Below are positions 41,138 through 50,560 of a DNA stretch of 64,000 nt, one piece after another. Each line of letters opens with the position of its first letter. Position 1 is the first letter of the stretch. The translations under genes were made by a program, and so were the position numbers. A model generated the notes under the pieces. That model had not been told where the DNA came from. It worked only from the letters and a program-made list of their open reading frames with translations, and did no database searches. The stretch comes from Bartonella bacilliformis Ver097. Its GTDB lineage: Bacteria > Pseudomonadota > Alphaproteobacteria > Rhizobiales > Rhizobiaceae. The stretch covers positions 62,001 through 126,000 of the forward strand of contig NZ_KL503805.1 of NCBI RefSeq assembly GCF_000709795.1. Direction: 5' to 3'.

Positions 41138-41659
41138 ATGAAAAAATTGGTTAAATTTGCGGTATTATCGGCAGTATCAACTATAATCATTTCCGCGCCA
41201 CTAACCACAGCATTTGCTTACGAAGGTTATGAGCGCATTCAAAAAAATATCACTGTCCATCAGTCTCATCAAAAACACTCAACACATCATCACCATCATT
41301 ATCATCAAAACAGTAAAACAGAGACCCGTACTCGTACTCGCGAATATCACATACATCATAACAATAACAATTCAGAAGATACGTTAGCAGCAAGTGTTCT
41401 TGGCCTTGCTGCAGGTGCCCTTCTCGGAAATATTTTGCAAAAACCTACACAACCGCAAGTTATCTATCAACCTATACCGCAAAATCAGGTGATTTATCAA
41501 GCACCACCAATAAAAGTGTATCGGCCTATCCAACAAGAACAGGTATCTCAATGGCTTCAATATTGCTCACAAAAATACCGTTCATTTAATCCCAAAACAG
41601 GAACTTTTCGTGGTCATGATGGTTTAGATCACTTTTGTTATGCTCCAGTAAATGATTAA
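41138..41659 (+). CDS. BA14K-family exported protein with His-rich segment
   Basis: The 173-residue protein has a signal peptide (about 1-27, ending AFA). A His-rich stretch lies at about 45-75 (HSTHHHHHYHQN and HIHHNNNN), then a glycine/alanine membrane-like segment (LAASVLGLAAGALLGNIL) and a Gln/Pro-rich linker. The C-terminal BA14K signature is WLQYCSQKYRSFNPKTGTF ending HFCYAP. BA14K proteins are immunoreactive envelope proteins of Brucella and relatives, with lectin-like activity reported. The His cluster could bind metal, which is inference. AAGGA precedes the ATG; a terminator follows. Confidence 0.88.
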   Translation: MKKLVKFAVLSAVSTIIISAPLTTAFAYEGYERIQKNITVHQSHQKHSTHHHHHYHQNSKTETRTRTREYHIHHNNNNSEDTLAASVLGLAAGALLGNILQKPTQPQVIYQPIPQNQVIYQAPPIKVYRPIQQEQVSQWLQYCSQKYRSFNPKTGTFRGHDGLDHFCYAPVND

Positions 41660-41672
41660 AAACATTGGAAAG

Positions 41673-41694
41673 ACCTGCTTTAAAGCAGGTTTTT
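41673..41694. terminator. Intrinsic terminator between convergent genes
   Basis: ACCTGCTT (41673-41680) and AAGCAGGT (41683-41690) form a perfect 8-bp stem, with TTTTT at 41690-41694. It ends the BA14K transcript. Confidence 0.85.
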
Positions 41695-41709
41695 CCATAT
41701 ATTTCCCTT

Positions 41710-42357
41710 TTACATCCCTTTAAGAAAAGGATTGTGCTGACGTTCATAGCCTATAGTACTTCTTGGTCCATGACCACAAATAAAGTTAACGTCATCACCT
41801 AATGGCAAAACTTTTTTCTTAATAGAATGCATCAATTGTTCATGGGAACCTAATATAAGGTCTGTGCGACCCACCGACCCACGAAATAGAACATCGCCCA
41901 GTAAAGCAAAGCGTTCTTTTTCATTAAAATAAATTACATGGCCAGGAGCATGCCCCGGTGTATGAAAAACACGAAATATATGCCCAGAAAAATCAACGCT
42001 ATCGCCATCTTTTAGCCATTGATCAGGAATACAAAGGCGCACATCATCCATAGAATAGCGTTTTGCCTTTTCAACTACATCATCCATCACTGGCTTATCA
42101 TCAAGATGTGATCCCATAATTTTAACATTGAGCGCCTCTTTAGCTTGCATAGCTGCTCCTACATGATCAATATGACCATGAGTTATCCAGATAGCTTCAA
42201 CGATGACGCCTATTTCTTGAATCGCTTCCTCGATTCGAAGCCAATCACCACCAGGATCCACTAAAACGCCCCTCTTACTTTCATTATCAAAAAGTAAAGT
42301 ACAATTTTGTTGGAAAGATGTAACCGGAATAATATGTAAACTGAGATCGCCCATCAT
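41710..42357 (-). CDS. MBL-fold metallo-hydrolase (glyoxalase II-like, YcbL type)
   Basis: The 215-residue protein shows the metallo-beta-lactamase fold with HGHIDH (metal ligands of the HxHxDH motif), the downstream HTPGHAPGH histidine, the GDVLFRGSVGRTD aspartate and a final CGHGPRSTIG histidine. YcbL-type proteins have glyoxalase II activity on S-lactoylglutathione; that substrate is inferred. Two adjacent methionines start the frame. Convergent with the BA14K gene. Confidence 0.88.
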   Translation of the reverse strand: MMGDLSLHIIPVTSFQQNCTLLFDNESKRGVLVDPGGDWLRIEEAIQEIGVIVEAIWITHGHIDHVGAAMQAKEALNVKIMGSHLDDKPVMDDVVEKAKRYSMDDVRLCIPDQWLKDGDSVDFSGHIFRVFHTPGHAPGHVIYFNEKERFALLGDVLFRGSVGRTDLILGSHEQLMHSIKKKVLPLGDDVNFICGHGPRSTIGYERQHNPFLKGM

Positions 42358-42503
42358 ACCCTTTTCAAGAATTATGTGTGTTTAACCCTATAAATAGCAA
42401 TTTTTACTCCGTTATAAAGTAAAAAATTGCCTGCTCGACAGCTTTGTATAACTTATGTAAACTAGATTTCATATTAACTGAATTTTTGTCAAGGTTTTGA
42501 ATA

Positions 42504-43208
42504 ATGACCGATCCCATTCAGGTCTTATGTGATGATGCACCTCACCTTCTCGTCATTGACGATGACACTCGTATTCGTAGCCTCTTATCCCAATTTCTGA
42601 TTAAAAATGGCTTTCGTGTTTCTGTTTCTGCTAATGCTGATGAAGCTAGACAGCTCCTCAAAAGCTTAGACTTTGATCTTCTTATTGTTGATGTGATGAT
42701 GCCCGGTGAAAACGGCATCGACCTCACTCATTCGCTTCGCCAAACGAAAAATGTTCCTATTCTCATGCTAACAGCTTTATCGGAAATAGATCATCGTATC
42801 TACGGATTAGAAGCAGGAGCAGACGATTATCTCGCTAAGCCCTTTGATCCTCGTGAACTTTTACTTCGTGTTAACGCCATTTTACGGCGTGGTTTCTCAT
42901 CTAACCAGCTCAAAATCGAACAAATTGTTTTTGGACCTTATGTGTTTTCAATTTCACGGCGTGAACTTAAAAAAGGAGAAGAAATCATTAAATTAACAGA
43001 TAAAGAACAGGAAATGATGGTGATTTTTGCAAAATACGTAGGAGAGACAATCCCGCGCCATAAATTTGCAACAACTGACAAAGATATCAGTCAACGCTCT
43101 ATTGATGTACAAATTAATCGTCTACGTCGCAAAATAGAAAAAGATTCTGCAAACCCTATGTGGCTTCAAACTGTACGAGGGATCGGTTATAGACTCTCGA
43201 TTGAATAG
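42504..43208 (+). CDS. OmpR-family response regulator (PetR-like)
   Basis: The 234-residue DNA-binding regulator has a receiver domain at about 14-128 with acidic pocket Asp19-Asp21, phosphorylation site Asp63 (IVDVMMPG), the T in LMLTAL and the K in YLAKPFDP. A winged-helix Trans_reg_C domain follows (ISQRSIDVQINRLRRKIE, GIGYRL). The kinase gene follows directly, so the pair forms a two-component system. The sequence recalls the PetR/OmpR type of alphaproteobacteria; the signal and regulon are unknown. Confidence 0.93.
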   Translation: MTDPIQVLCDDAPHLLVIDDDTRIRSLLSQFLIKNGFRVSVSANADEARQLLKSLDFDLLIVDVMMPGENGIDLTHSLRQTKNVPILMLTALSEIDHRIYGLEAGADDYLAKPFDPRELLLRVNAILRRGFSSNQLKIEQIVFGPYVFSISRRELKKGEEIIKLTDKEQEMMVIFAKYVGETIPRHKFATTDKDISQRSIDVQINRLRRKIEKDSANPMWLQTVRGIGYRLSIE

Positions 43209-43215
43209 GCGTATA

Positions 43216-44556
43216 ATGATTAAATCTGCAAAAAAATTTGCCCGATGGTTAACGAGGCAAATGCCTAAACGGCTTTATGCACGCTCTTTGATTATTATTA
43301 TTGCCCCTATGGTTCTCCTACAAACAGTGATTGGCTACGTTTTTATGGAACGTCATTGGCAAATGGTCACTGAACGTCTTTCAACAGCTGTTGTCCGTGA
43401 TATTTCCGCTATTATTGATATCATTGAAACATATCCACAACAGCATAATTACGAAGATATAACACGCATTGCACAACAACGCATGGGATTAAACATTTCT
43501 ATCCTTCCCCCTGATCCCCTTCCTGCTCCAGGGCCTAAACCATTTTTTGCCATTCTGGACTATTTTCTCAGTGAAGAAATCACTCGTCAAATTAACCGTC
43601 CCTTCTGGATTGATACAGTAGGCGATTCCGATCTTATTGAAATTCGTATTCGTCTTGATAAGAGTACTTTGCGTGTCTTTGCCATGCGTAGCCAAGCCTA
43701 TGCCTCCAATACTGATATCTTTCTTAGCTGGATGGTAGGGACTGCTCTTGTTTTACTGCTAATTGCTATTTACTTTTTGCACAGACAAATCAAGCCAATC
43801 CAACAACTTGCTGAAGCCGCTGAAAGTTTTGGACGCGGACGTCCCTTACCTGAAGGTTTTCATCCACAAGGTGCTGATGAAGTACGTCGTGCCGGCATTG
43901 CTTTTTTGCGCATGCGTGAACGTATTGAACGCCAAATCGAACAGCGCACCATGATGCTGTCAGGCGTTAGTCATGATTTAAGGACCATTCTTACACGCTT
44001 TAAACTTCAACTTGCTATTGCAAGTACTGACTTTGATAGTAGTCTTCTTGAACAAGATGTCAACGATATGCAAAACATGTTAGAAGACTATCTGGCTTTT
44101 GCACGTGGTGAAGGCAGTGAAAATGTTAAAAACTTTGATTTACAAGCTCTTATGAAAAAATTCTCCGCCAATGCTAATCTTCATCAACGTCACTTCTCTT
44201 ATACCATTGAAGGCCCAACACAGATACAAGTGCGTCCACATGCCTTTACACGCTTGGTTAGTAACCTTGTGTCTAATGCATTTTATTACGCAGACACTGT
44301 TGAGTTAACAGCTACAACCCAGCAAGAATCTTTTATCATAATCATTGATGATAATGGACCAGGCATTCAAAAAGATATGCGCACAGAAGTGTTTAAGCCA
44401 TTTTTTAGACTTGATAAAGCACGCAATCAAGACGCGAGCGGAACGGGGCTTGGACTTTCTATTGCCCAAGACATTGCTCGTAGCCACGGAGGCAACATCC
44501 AATTAGACGATAGCCCACTCGGAGGTTTGCGTGCTATTATTGATATTCCCCTATAA
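43216..44556 (+). CDS. EnvZ-like sensor histidine kinase
   Basis: The 446-residue inner-membrane kinase has membrane segments at about 20-42 and 170-190 enclosing a periplasmic sensor of about 125 residues, then HAMP, the H-box SHDLRTILTRFKL, N-box RLVSNLVSNAFYYA, G1 DDNGPGIQ, F-box FKPFFRLD and G2 GTGLGLSIAQ. The Pro that usually follows HDLRT is Ile here. The ATG at 43216 lies 7 bases after the regulator stop; an in-frame TTG at 43201 would overlap it. It should phosphorylate the upstream regulator. Confidence 0.93.
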   Translation: MIKSAKKFARWLTRQMPKRLYARSLIIIIAPMVLLQTVIGYVFMERHWQMVTERLSTAVVRDISAIIDIIETYPQQHNYEDITRIAQQRMGLNISILPPDPLPAPGPKPFFAILDYFLSEEITRQINRPFWIDTVGDSDLIEIRIRLDKSTLRVFAMRSQAYASNTDIFLSWMVGTALVLLLIAIYFLHRQIKPIQQLAEAAESFGRGRPLPEGFHPQGADEVRRAGIAFLRMRERIERQIEQRTMMLSGVSHDLRTILTRFKLQLAIASTDFDSSLLEQDVNDMQNMLEDYLAFARGEGSENVKNFDLQALMKKFSANANLHQRHFSYTIEGPTQIQVRPHAFTRLVSNLVSNAFYYADTVELTATTQQESFIIIIDDNGPGIQKDMRTEVFKPFFRLDKARNQDASGTGLGLSIAQDIARSHGGNIQLDDSPLGGLRAIIDIPL

Positions 44557-44615
44557 AACACATTAACACATTCCAAAAGCTTTACAAACAACCATACCTT
44601 AAATTGTTGAAAGGC

Positions 44616-45119
44616 TTAAGCATTTCCTACAGTCTCAAATAAGGCATATTGTAGCGCTTTATAAGCGCTTGTACCAGCCCAAGCAACCATTTGAAAAGCA
44701 GCATAATAACTTTCACAAATTTTAAGCGCATTCATCAACAATGTCTCAACTTGTATATGAGATGGATGCACCCCTCCAGCAAGCAGAAGGCCCTGTCGGT
44801 AAATAACAGAATTATCCCCTTGCCAGTAATCAAAATGTCCTAACAATAATTTTTCATTAATTGCCAATAATAACTGACTTATTTCCATTGTTCGAGCATT
44901 TTCAATAGAAAGATCAAACGCGCAAGCTAAATGAAGAGCCTCTTGCTCTTCAATCCATGAAAAAGAAAGGTGATAATTAGCCTGTTTTCCTTCGATACAA
45001 ACATTAATTTCATCTTCTGCACTGCGCTCAAAAGACCAATCACATTGGTAAGCAATCTGTTCAATAAAATCTACCGGATGCTCTTTTCTTTCTGCGATGC
45101 TAAAAGCAAACCCCATCAT
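44616..45119 (-). CDS. YbjN-domain-containing protein
   Basis: The 167-residue soluble protein has the YbjN layout: N-terminal helix (FIEQIAYQCDWSFERS), alternating strands, a middle AFDLSIE...ISQLLLAINEKLLLGHFDYW segment and a C-terminal helix pair with YAAFQMV. YbjN proteins have a type III chaperone-like fold and are linked to motility and stress in E. coli; in rhizobia the role is unknown. The ATG at 45119 has CGAGGG just upstream; a longer frame from 45152 has no such site. An inverted repeat lies about 45 bases upstream. Confidence 0.8.
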   Translation of the reverse strand: MMGFAFSIAERKEHPVDFIEQIAYQCDWSFERSAEDEINVCIEGKQANYHLSFSWIEEQEALHLACAFDLSIENARTMEISQLLLAINEKLLLGHFDYWQGDNSVIYRQGLLLAGGVHPSHIQVETLLMNALKICESYYAAFQMVAWAGTSAYKALQYALFETVGNA

Positions 45120-45163
45120 TAACCCTCGATGACAGAAAAATATTATTAACAAAAGCGCAAACT

Positions 45164-45196
45164 AATTATAATCGTAACAACATTTGTTATAATTAT
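45164..45196. repeat. Inverted repeat upstream of the YbjN-like gene
   Basis: AATTATAA...AACAA on the left matches the complement of TTGTTATAATT on the right, an 11-bp stem with a four-base bulge and a short central loop. It may be an operator for the YbjN-like gene 45 bases away. Low complexity lowers confidence. Confidence 0.4.
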
Positions 45197-45496
45197 AGCC
45201 TTTACACTTAACAAATACGCACTAAAATATTAGACAAACCACACACAAAACTGAGAAGCAAAACAGAGCATGCTTCCTACAACAAATAAACCTGATAAAA
45301 ACAAAACGAATCATCAAGCTTTTTCAGTGTATTCATACAATCTCATAGCACCAGCCCCTTTACTCAAAAAAAATGCTTTTTTATTAAAAATATATCGACT
45401 ATCTGCTCTAACAGACTCAAGATTAAGCATTTTTCAGTTTTATGCTTAACATCGAAAAATTGGGGATTATTTTTAAAGAATATAATTTTTCTATAC
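45197..45496. other. Intergenic stretch, nothing recognised
   Basis: No gene or RNA is seen between the inverted repeat and ubiK. Confidence 0.5.
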
Positions 45497-45763
45497 TTAG
45501 GTCGTTTTAGATTTTTTCTGATTTTGTTTTTCTAAATCATCAAGACGTTTTATCAAATCAGCGTTGTCAGCACGTAATTTAAGTAACATTTCCTTCATTA
45601 TTTCAAATTCCTCGCGTGAAACAAGATCAAGCTTATGCACTATCTTCTCAATTTGCGAACGAAAAAATATTTCAGCTTCATACCGTATACCTTGTGTAGC
45701 ACCTGCAACATCTGTCATCAATTTTGCCAATTCATCAAGAATACGGTTTGATCCATTACTCAT
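45497..45763 (-). CDS. ubiK: Ubiquinone biosynthesis accessory factor UbiK (BMFP family)
   Basis: UbiK helps assemble the aerobic ubiquinone biosynthesis complex and binds lipid. The 88-residue protein has an amphipathic N-terminal helix (ILDELAKLMTDVAGA) and a C-terminal coiled coil with EFEIMKEMLLKLRADNADL followed by a basic tail, matching the BMFP/YqiC family. AAGGAAAATATC precedes the ATG. It is a single-gene unit. Confidence 0.88.
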   Translation of the reverse strand: MSNGSNRILDELAKLMTDVAGATQGIRYEAEIFFRSQIEKIVHKLDLVSREEFEIMKEMLLKLRADNADLIKRLDDLEKQNQKKSKTT

Positions 45764-46014
45764 GATATTTTCCTTTAATGTTAGCTACTTATGCAATATG
45801 TCATTATAATGTATTTTTATCATATGTAGATACTGTATTTTCTTTTAGCAACATAGATTTATTTTAGCCTTTTACCACTATACCAACAGCAGACGATCTT
45901 TACCCCTAACTTAACTACCTTTGGCTTAATCATCCGCTGAATCGACTGTCTCTGACTTGACCATTGCGCATTCGTCTGTCATGATTTTATAATATTATAT
46001 TCTCTTAAAATTTA

Positions 46015-46884
46015 ATGCCTGACTTCATGAACAATTTCCCTTCTTGTCCTGCTATTCCTTTTCCTGATTTTCTTGATCCTATTATTATTCAATTAGGACC
46101 TATAGCACTCCATTGGTATGGTCTTGGTTATGTCGTAGGCATTCTTTTTTCTTGGTGGTATGTACAAAAATTATCGCACAAAAAATCCTTGTGGTATGCA
46201 AACCATCCTCCCCTGAATGCAGAAAAAACAAGTGACTTTGTCGTTTGGGCTGCTATTGGTATCGTTGTTGGTGGTCGTTTAGGACAGGTACTGATATGGG
46301 ATCCTACTTATTATTTTAACCATCCAAGTTCTATCATTGCTGTATGGGATGGAGGAATGTCCTTTCACGGTGGCCTAATTGGTACCACTATCGCAATAAT
46401 CTGGTTTGCACGGAAACACAACATCAATATTTGGGCAATGTTCGATACAATTGCTGCAGGCGCTCCTTTTGGAATTGGCGTCGTGCGAATATGTAACTTC
46501 ATTAACCAAGAGTTATGGGGCAATGTTACGAATGTTCCCTGGGCCGTCTGCTTTTCCCTTGATCCTCAATATTTGCCACGTCATCCAAGCCAACTTTATG
46601 AAGCCTTCATGGAAGGATTTCTTCTATTTATTGTACTTGCTTTTATTATTTTTGCTTTCAAAGCATTTAAATGCCCGGGTACTGTAGCAGGCACATTTAT
46701 CATAAGCTATGGAATAGCGCGCATCATTTCAGAAATTTTCCGTGTTCCTCAAGAGGATCCAGAATGGTTTTCTGCTTTCTTTTATGGCTCTGGATTTACC
46801 TACGGTATGGCCTTATCTCTTCCTATGATTTTATTTGGTTTTTATGCTATTTTCCAATCCTTCAGAAATCATTTTATAAAATAA
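46015..46884 (+). CDS. lgt: Prolipoprotein diacylglyceryl transferase Lgt
   Basis: Lgt transfers diacylglycerol from phosphatidylglycerol to the lipobox cysteine of prolipoproteins. The 289-residue inner-membrane protein has seven segments and the signature patch [12 protein letters not shown]-like ([11 protein letters not shown]), the conserved Arg in [18 protein letters not shown], and RHPSQLYEA and [12 protein letters not shown]. Its stop overlaps the next start (TAATG), giving an lgt-midA-pgeF run as in other rhizobia. Confidence 0.96.
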   Translation: MPDFMNNFPSCPAIPFPDFLDPIIIQLGPIALHWYGLGYVVGILFSWWYVQKLSHKKSLWYANHPPLNAEKTSDFVVWAAIGIVVGGRLGQVLIWDPTYYFNHPSSIIAVWDGGMSFHGGLIGTTIAIIWFARKHNINIWAMFDTIAAGAPFGIGVVRICNFINQELWGNVTNVPWAVCFSLDPQYLPRHPSQLYEAFMEGFLLFIVLAFIIFAFKAFKCPGTVAGTFIISYGIARIISEIFRVPQEDPEWFSAFFYGSGFTYGMALSLPMILFGFYAIFQSFRNHFIK

Positions 46885-47984
46885 TGGCAACCTTAAAACA
46901 TAAAATTCAAAAAATTATTGCTCTCGAGGGACCAATAACTGTTAGCCAATTTATGTCTTTAGTCCTTACAGATTCACAATTTGGCTATTACCAAACACAA
47001 ACACCCTTTGGACGTACCGGCGACTTTGTTACTGCACCTGAAATAAGCCAATTATTTGGAGAAATGATTGGTATTTGGACTATTGCAAACTGGGAAGCTC
47101 AAGGCTGTCCACATCCCTTTATTCTCGCAGAAATAGGTCCAGGACGTGGAATACTTATGGATGATGTTTTACGGACTATTCAGAAACTATGTATAACAGC
47201 ATTTAATGCTGCAGAAATCTTTCTTGTTGAAATAAGCCAAAACCTTGCAACAGAACAAAAAAAGCGCCTCTCATCCTATCAAAAAAAAATTCACAACATT
47301 GAGAGCTTTGATCAGATACCCCCAGGCCTTTTACTCCTTATTGCGAATGAACTCTTCGATACCCTTCCCATTCATCAATATATCAAAATCAATGGAGAAT
47401 GGAGAGAACGCCTCATTACCCTTAATCCCAGTGGTCATCTTATTTTTATTGCTGACTCACATCAACTTTCTTCTGAAAGCTTACCAAATTATTGTGCTGA
47501 AATGCCTGATGGAACTATTTGGGAATATGCACCTTTACGCAACCAATTGATGCAAAAAATCAGCAATCGCTTAATGCAAACGCAAGGTTCTGCCTTACTT
47601 ATTGATTATGGTGCTTCTAACATTGCATTTGGAGACACACTGCAGGCTATTTCAAAACACCAATTTCGTGATATTTTTTCTGCTCCAGGAGAACATGATT
47701 TAACATCACATGTTGATTTTTTCTCTTTGAAAGAGATAGCCCTTCAAAAAGGCTGTTTTGCTACCATTTTGGAACAAGGAGATTTTCTCTTTAAAATGGG
47801 AATTCTGGAACGTGCAAAAAAGCTTAGCTCTGATAAAAATTTTGCAACTCAGAATAGAATTCGTCAAGATGTTGAACGGCTAACCAGCTCAAATCAAATG
47901 GGAAAACTTTTTAAAGTTCTCTATGCTAGTGATAAAAACATACCCCTATTTTCATTCTTGAGTGCTAATAATAACAACCATTAA
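46884..47984 (+). CDS. Class I SAM-dependent methyltransferase, MidA/NDUFAF7 family
   Basis: The 366-residue protein fits DUF185/MidA: GYYQTQTPFGRTGDFVTAPEIS near the start, the SAM-binding AEIGPGRGILMDDVLR, ANELFDTLPIHQY, and LLIDYGAS...GDTLQAI. The mitochondrial homologue methylates an arginine in a complex I subunit; a similar role in NADH dehydrogenase assembly is inferred. The start is the ATG at 46884, overlapping the lgt stop by one base; a longer frame reaching back into lgt is an artefact. Confidence 0.92.
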   Translation: MATLKHKIQKIIALEGPITVSQFMSLVLTDSQFGYYQTQTPFGRTGDFVTAPEISQLFGEMIGIWTIANWEAQGCPHPFILAEIGPGRGILMDDVLRTIQKLCITAFNAAEIFLVEISQNLATEQKKRLSSYQKKIHNIESFDQIPPGLLLLIANELFDTLPIHQYIKINGEWRERLITLNPSGHLIFIADSHQLSSESLPNYCAEMPDGTIWEYAPLRNQLMQKISNRLMQTQGSALLIDYGASNIAFGDTLQAISKHQFRDIFSAPGEHDLTSHVDFFSLKEIALQKGCFATILEQGDFLFKMGILERAKKLSSDKNFATQNRIRQDVERLTSSNQMGKLFKVLYASDKNIPLFSFLSANNNNH

Positions 47985-48042
47985 CGTAAATTATCCTCTT
48001 GCTTAACCATTTTCATTCAAAATTTCATCATGTGGAGCTTTT

Positions 48043-48834
48043 ATGAAGTCTATCCCTGAACCTATTCTCGCAAATAATCTTTTTTCTTTGCATATACAGG
48101 GAATAAAGCACGGTTTTTTTACACGTCAGGGAGGTATTTCAAAAAATATTTATCAGAGTCTCAATGTTGGCCAAAGCTCAAAAGATTATTCTGAACACAT
48201 TGCACAAAACCGTACTTTCATTGCTAATTATTTTAACATTGAAGTACAAAATTTAATCACTGTCAATCAAATACATTCTTGTGAAGTCGTCGTCGTTGAT
48301 CAACCTTTTATCGGTGAATGTCCTAAAGCTGATGCTCTCGTCACAACGACAAAAGGTCTGGCAATCGGCATTCTTACAGCTGATTGTGGCCCCGTTCTTT
48401 TTGCTGATCCGCAAGCAGGTGTCATTGGTGCCGCGCATGCTGGTTGGCGAGGAAGCTTGAACGGAATTTTAGAAAAAACAATTTCAGTTATGGAAAAACA
48501 AGGAGCCAAACGACAATCAATAACAGCAGTTCTTGGACCCTGTATTGGTCCTCACCATTATGAAATAACAGGCGAATTCTACGATCAATTTATGGATTAC
48601 CAAAACCAATTCCAAAAGTATTTTTTAAAAACAGATAAAGAAAACCATTTTAGCTTTAATTTATGGGCATTCATTATGGATAAGTTACAACAAGAAGGTA
48701 TCAATGCTTCTTGTCTGCATCTATGCACTTATCAAAATGAACAGCGTTTTTTTTCCTACCGCCGTGCAACACATCGCAATGAACCTGACTATGGACGGCA
48801 AATTTCTGCCCTTATGCTAACACATAAAAGGTAA
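48043..48834 (+). CDS. pgeF: Peptidoglycan editing factor PgeF (polyphenol oxidase/YfiH family)
   Basis: The 263-residue protein has the multicopper-like YfiH domain: GFFTRQGGIS...LNVG, TADCGPVLF, HAGWRGSLNGIL, and LGPCIGPHHYEI, whose Cys and His residues form the metal site. In E. coli YfiH removes wrongly incorporated L-Ser from UDP-MurNAc precursors, and relatives act as laccases or nucleoside-cleaving enzymes. GTGGAGC precedes the ATG. It follows midA by 58 bases, consistent with the conserved lgt-midA-pgeF cluster. Confidence 0.92.
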   Translation: MKSIPEPILANNLFSLHIQGIKHGFFTRQGGISKNIYQSLNVGQSSKDYSEHIAQNRTFIANYFNIEVQNLITVNQIHSCEVVVVDQPFIGECPKADALVTTTKGLAIGILTADCGPVLFADPQAGVIGAAHAGWRGSLNGILEKTISVMEKQGAKRQSITAVLGPCIGPHHYEITGEFYDQFMDYQNQFQKYFLKTDKENHFSFNLWAFIMDKLQQEGINASCLHLCTYQNEQRFFSYRRATHRNEPDYGRQISALMLTHKR

Positions 48835-49194
48835 GCTTCTTTGCTACAACCTTAAATCGTTGTGATCTGAGTATACACACAGCCTACCAATAACCATAAA
48901 TCCTCAAGTGATATCAACCGTAGCATAAAAAGATACCGTTTACTGAGGCAGAAATAGATAGTTTTTACAATTTATAATGGTGTGAATAACTTCCATGATT
49001 CCCTTTCCAAAATAATTGAAATCATATTGAAAACTCCATTTTAAAAATGACAATATTAAAAAAACAATGAGGTATCAGCTCTTTTAACCAAGGATAGATA
49101 AAATTGTGATGCTTTGTCATTGTTCCCTTGCAATCTGGTAACAAAAAGCTAAAACGTTGCTAAATTTCATCATGATTACTCAGAGGCTTTTATC
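48835..49194. other. Intergenic region upstream of prs
   Basis: AT-rich spacer that must hold the prs promoter; no gene or clear structure seen. Confidence 0.5.
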
Positions 49195-50127
49195 ATGAAA
49201 CTTTTCTGTGGCAATTCTAATCCACGCCTTGCTGAAGATGTTGCAAATTATTTAAAAATTACCCTAGGTGAAGCAACTGTAAAACGTTTTGCTGATCAGG
49301 AAATTTTCGTAGAATTACATGAGAATGTACGTGGTGAGGATGTATTCGTTCTGCAGTCGTCATCCTATCCAGCCAACGATCACTTGATGGAACTTCTCAT
49401 CATGATTGACGCTCTTCGGCGCTCTTCAGCACGCCGCATCACAGCTGTTATACCTTATTTTGGTTATGCTCGCCAGGATCGTAAACCTGGACCACGCACT
49501 CCTATTTCAGCAAAACTCGTTGCTAACTTGATTACCCAAGCAGGTGCTCATCGCGTGTTAACATTGGATCTGCATGCAGGACAAATCCAGGGTTTTTTTG
49601 ATATTCCAACTGACAATCTCTATGCTGTTCCTGTCATTTCTCGTGATGTTAAAGAGCATTATTCTCTTGAAAATGTCGTTGTTGTTTCACCTGATGTTGG
49701 TGGTGTTGTACGTGCACGTTCCTTAGCTAAACGCTTAAATAGTCTGCTTGCTATTGTCGACAAACGCCGTGAACGCCCAGGAGAATCAGAAGTTATAAAT
49801 ATCATTGGCAATGTAGCTAACAAAGATTGCATTTTGTTAGATGATATTGTCGATTCAGGCGGAACTTTATGCAACGCAGCAAGTGCTCTTCTCGAACAAG
49901 GTGCAAACAGTGTCACGGCTTATATTACACATGGTGTCCTTTCCGGAAAGGCTATCGAACACATTACACATTCAAAAATGAAAGAATTAGTCATTACCGA
50001 CTCGATTATGCCAACAAAAGAAGTTAAAAAAGCACATAACATCCGTGTTCTAAAGATTTCTGACTTAATCGGAGAAGCCATTGCAAGAACAGCAACAGAG
50101 CAATCTGTTTCAAGTTTATTTGACTAA
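49195..50127 (+). CDS. prs: Ribose-phosphate pyrophosphokinase Prs
   Basis: Prs makes 5-phosphoribosyl 1-pyrophosphate from ribose 5-phosphate and ATP, feeding purine, pyrimidine, NAD, His and Trp pathways. The 310-residue protein shows [41 protein letters not shown], the flexible loop with [10 protein letters not shown] and the PRPP-binding [10 protein letters not shown]. Normal length; monocistronic. Confidence 0.97.
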   Translation: MKLFCGNSNPRLAEDVANYLKITLGEATVKRFADQEIFVELHENVRGEDVFVLQSSSYPANDHLMELLIMIDALRRSSARRITAVIPYFGYARQDRKPGPRTPISAKLVANLITQAGAHRVLTLDLHAGQIQGFFDIPTDNLYAVPVISRDVKEHYSLENVVVVSPDVGGVVRARSLAKRLNSLLAIVDKRRERPGESEVINIIGNVANKDCILLDDIVDSGGTLCNAASALLEQGANSVTAYITHGVLSGKAIEHITHSKMKELVITDSIMPTKEVKKAHNIRVLKISDLIGEAIARTATEQSVSSLFD

Positions 50128-50427
50128 ACAGCGCCTTTATTTCTTCTAAAACCTTTCTTAGCTAATATCAAAAAACAGAGGATACTGACCACTAAAATTG
50201 CATGGATAATAACAAATTTACACTCATTAAAATAAGTTTAACATCAGTTAGCATACACGATAAAAATGGACTTTCAGGTTAGCAAAAAGTGCACTGACTG
50301 TTCAATTATCCATCAACAATGTTTACTTGTGCATCTTGTGTTATATTTGTCACACACCTTCAGTGGTAAGAACGACGGATTTCACTGACAACTCTTGCAT
50401 CTCCAAATGGTTTGAATTATAAATATA

Positions 50428-50461
50428 GCCTCTGCGTAGACACCCTTGGAGGCAACGCAGA
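50428..50461 (+). promoter_or_regulatory. Switchable leader hairpin upstream of rplY
   Basis: Two mutually overlapping stems are possible: GCCTC (50428-50432) with GAGGC (50449-50453), and TCTGCGT (50431-50437) with ACGCAGA (50455-50461). Both involve or flank a GGAGG at 50448-50452, which is followed 10 bases later by the ATG of a 21-codon frame. The layout resembles a translational or attenuation switch; function is inferred. Confidence 0.4.
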
Positions 50462-50527
50462 ATGAAGAAATTACTACTTTGCAGTGCATATCTTCATATT
50501 CATGCAAAAATTGTTATTGATTTTTGA
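50462..50527 (+). CDS. Possible 21-residue leader peptide before rplY
   Basis: ATG at 50462, preceded by GGAGG at a spacing of about 10, opens 21 codons (MKKLLLCSAYLHIHAKIVIDF) and stops 33 bases before rplY. It begins like a hydrophobic or signal-like peptide. It could be a regulatory leader peptide or chance; there is no other evidence of translation. Confidence 0.25.
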   Translation: MKKLLLCSAYLHIHAKIVIDF

Positions 50528-50560
50528 TGAATCTCCAATCATGTAAATAAGGACTTAATC

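Noticed and set aside
46671-46883. N-terminal extension of the MidA-like frame into lgt
   Set aside because: It is the out-of-frame shadow of lgt; the family start matches ATG 46884.
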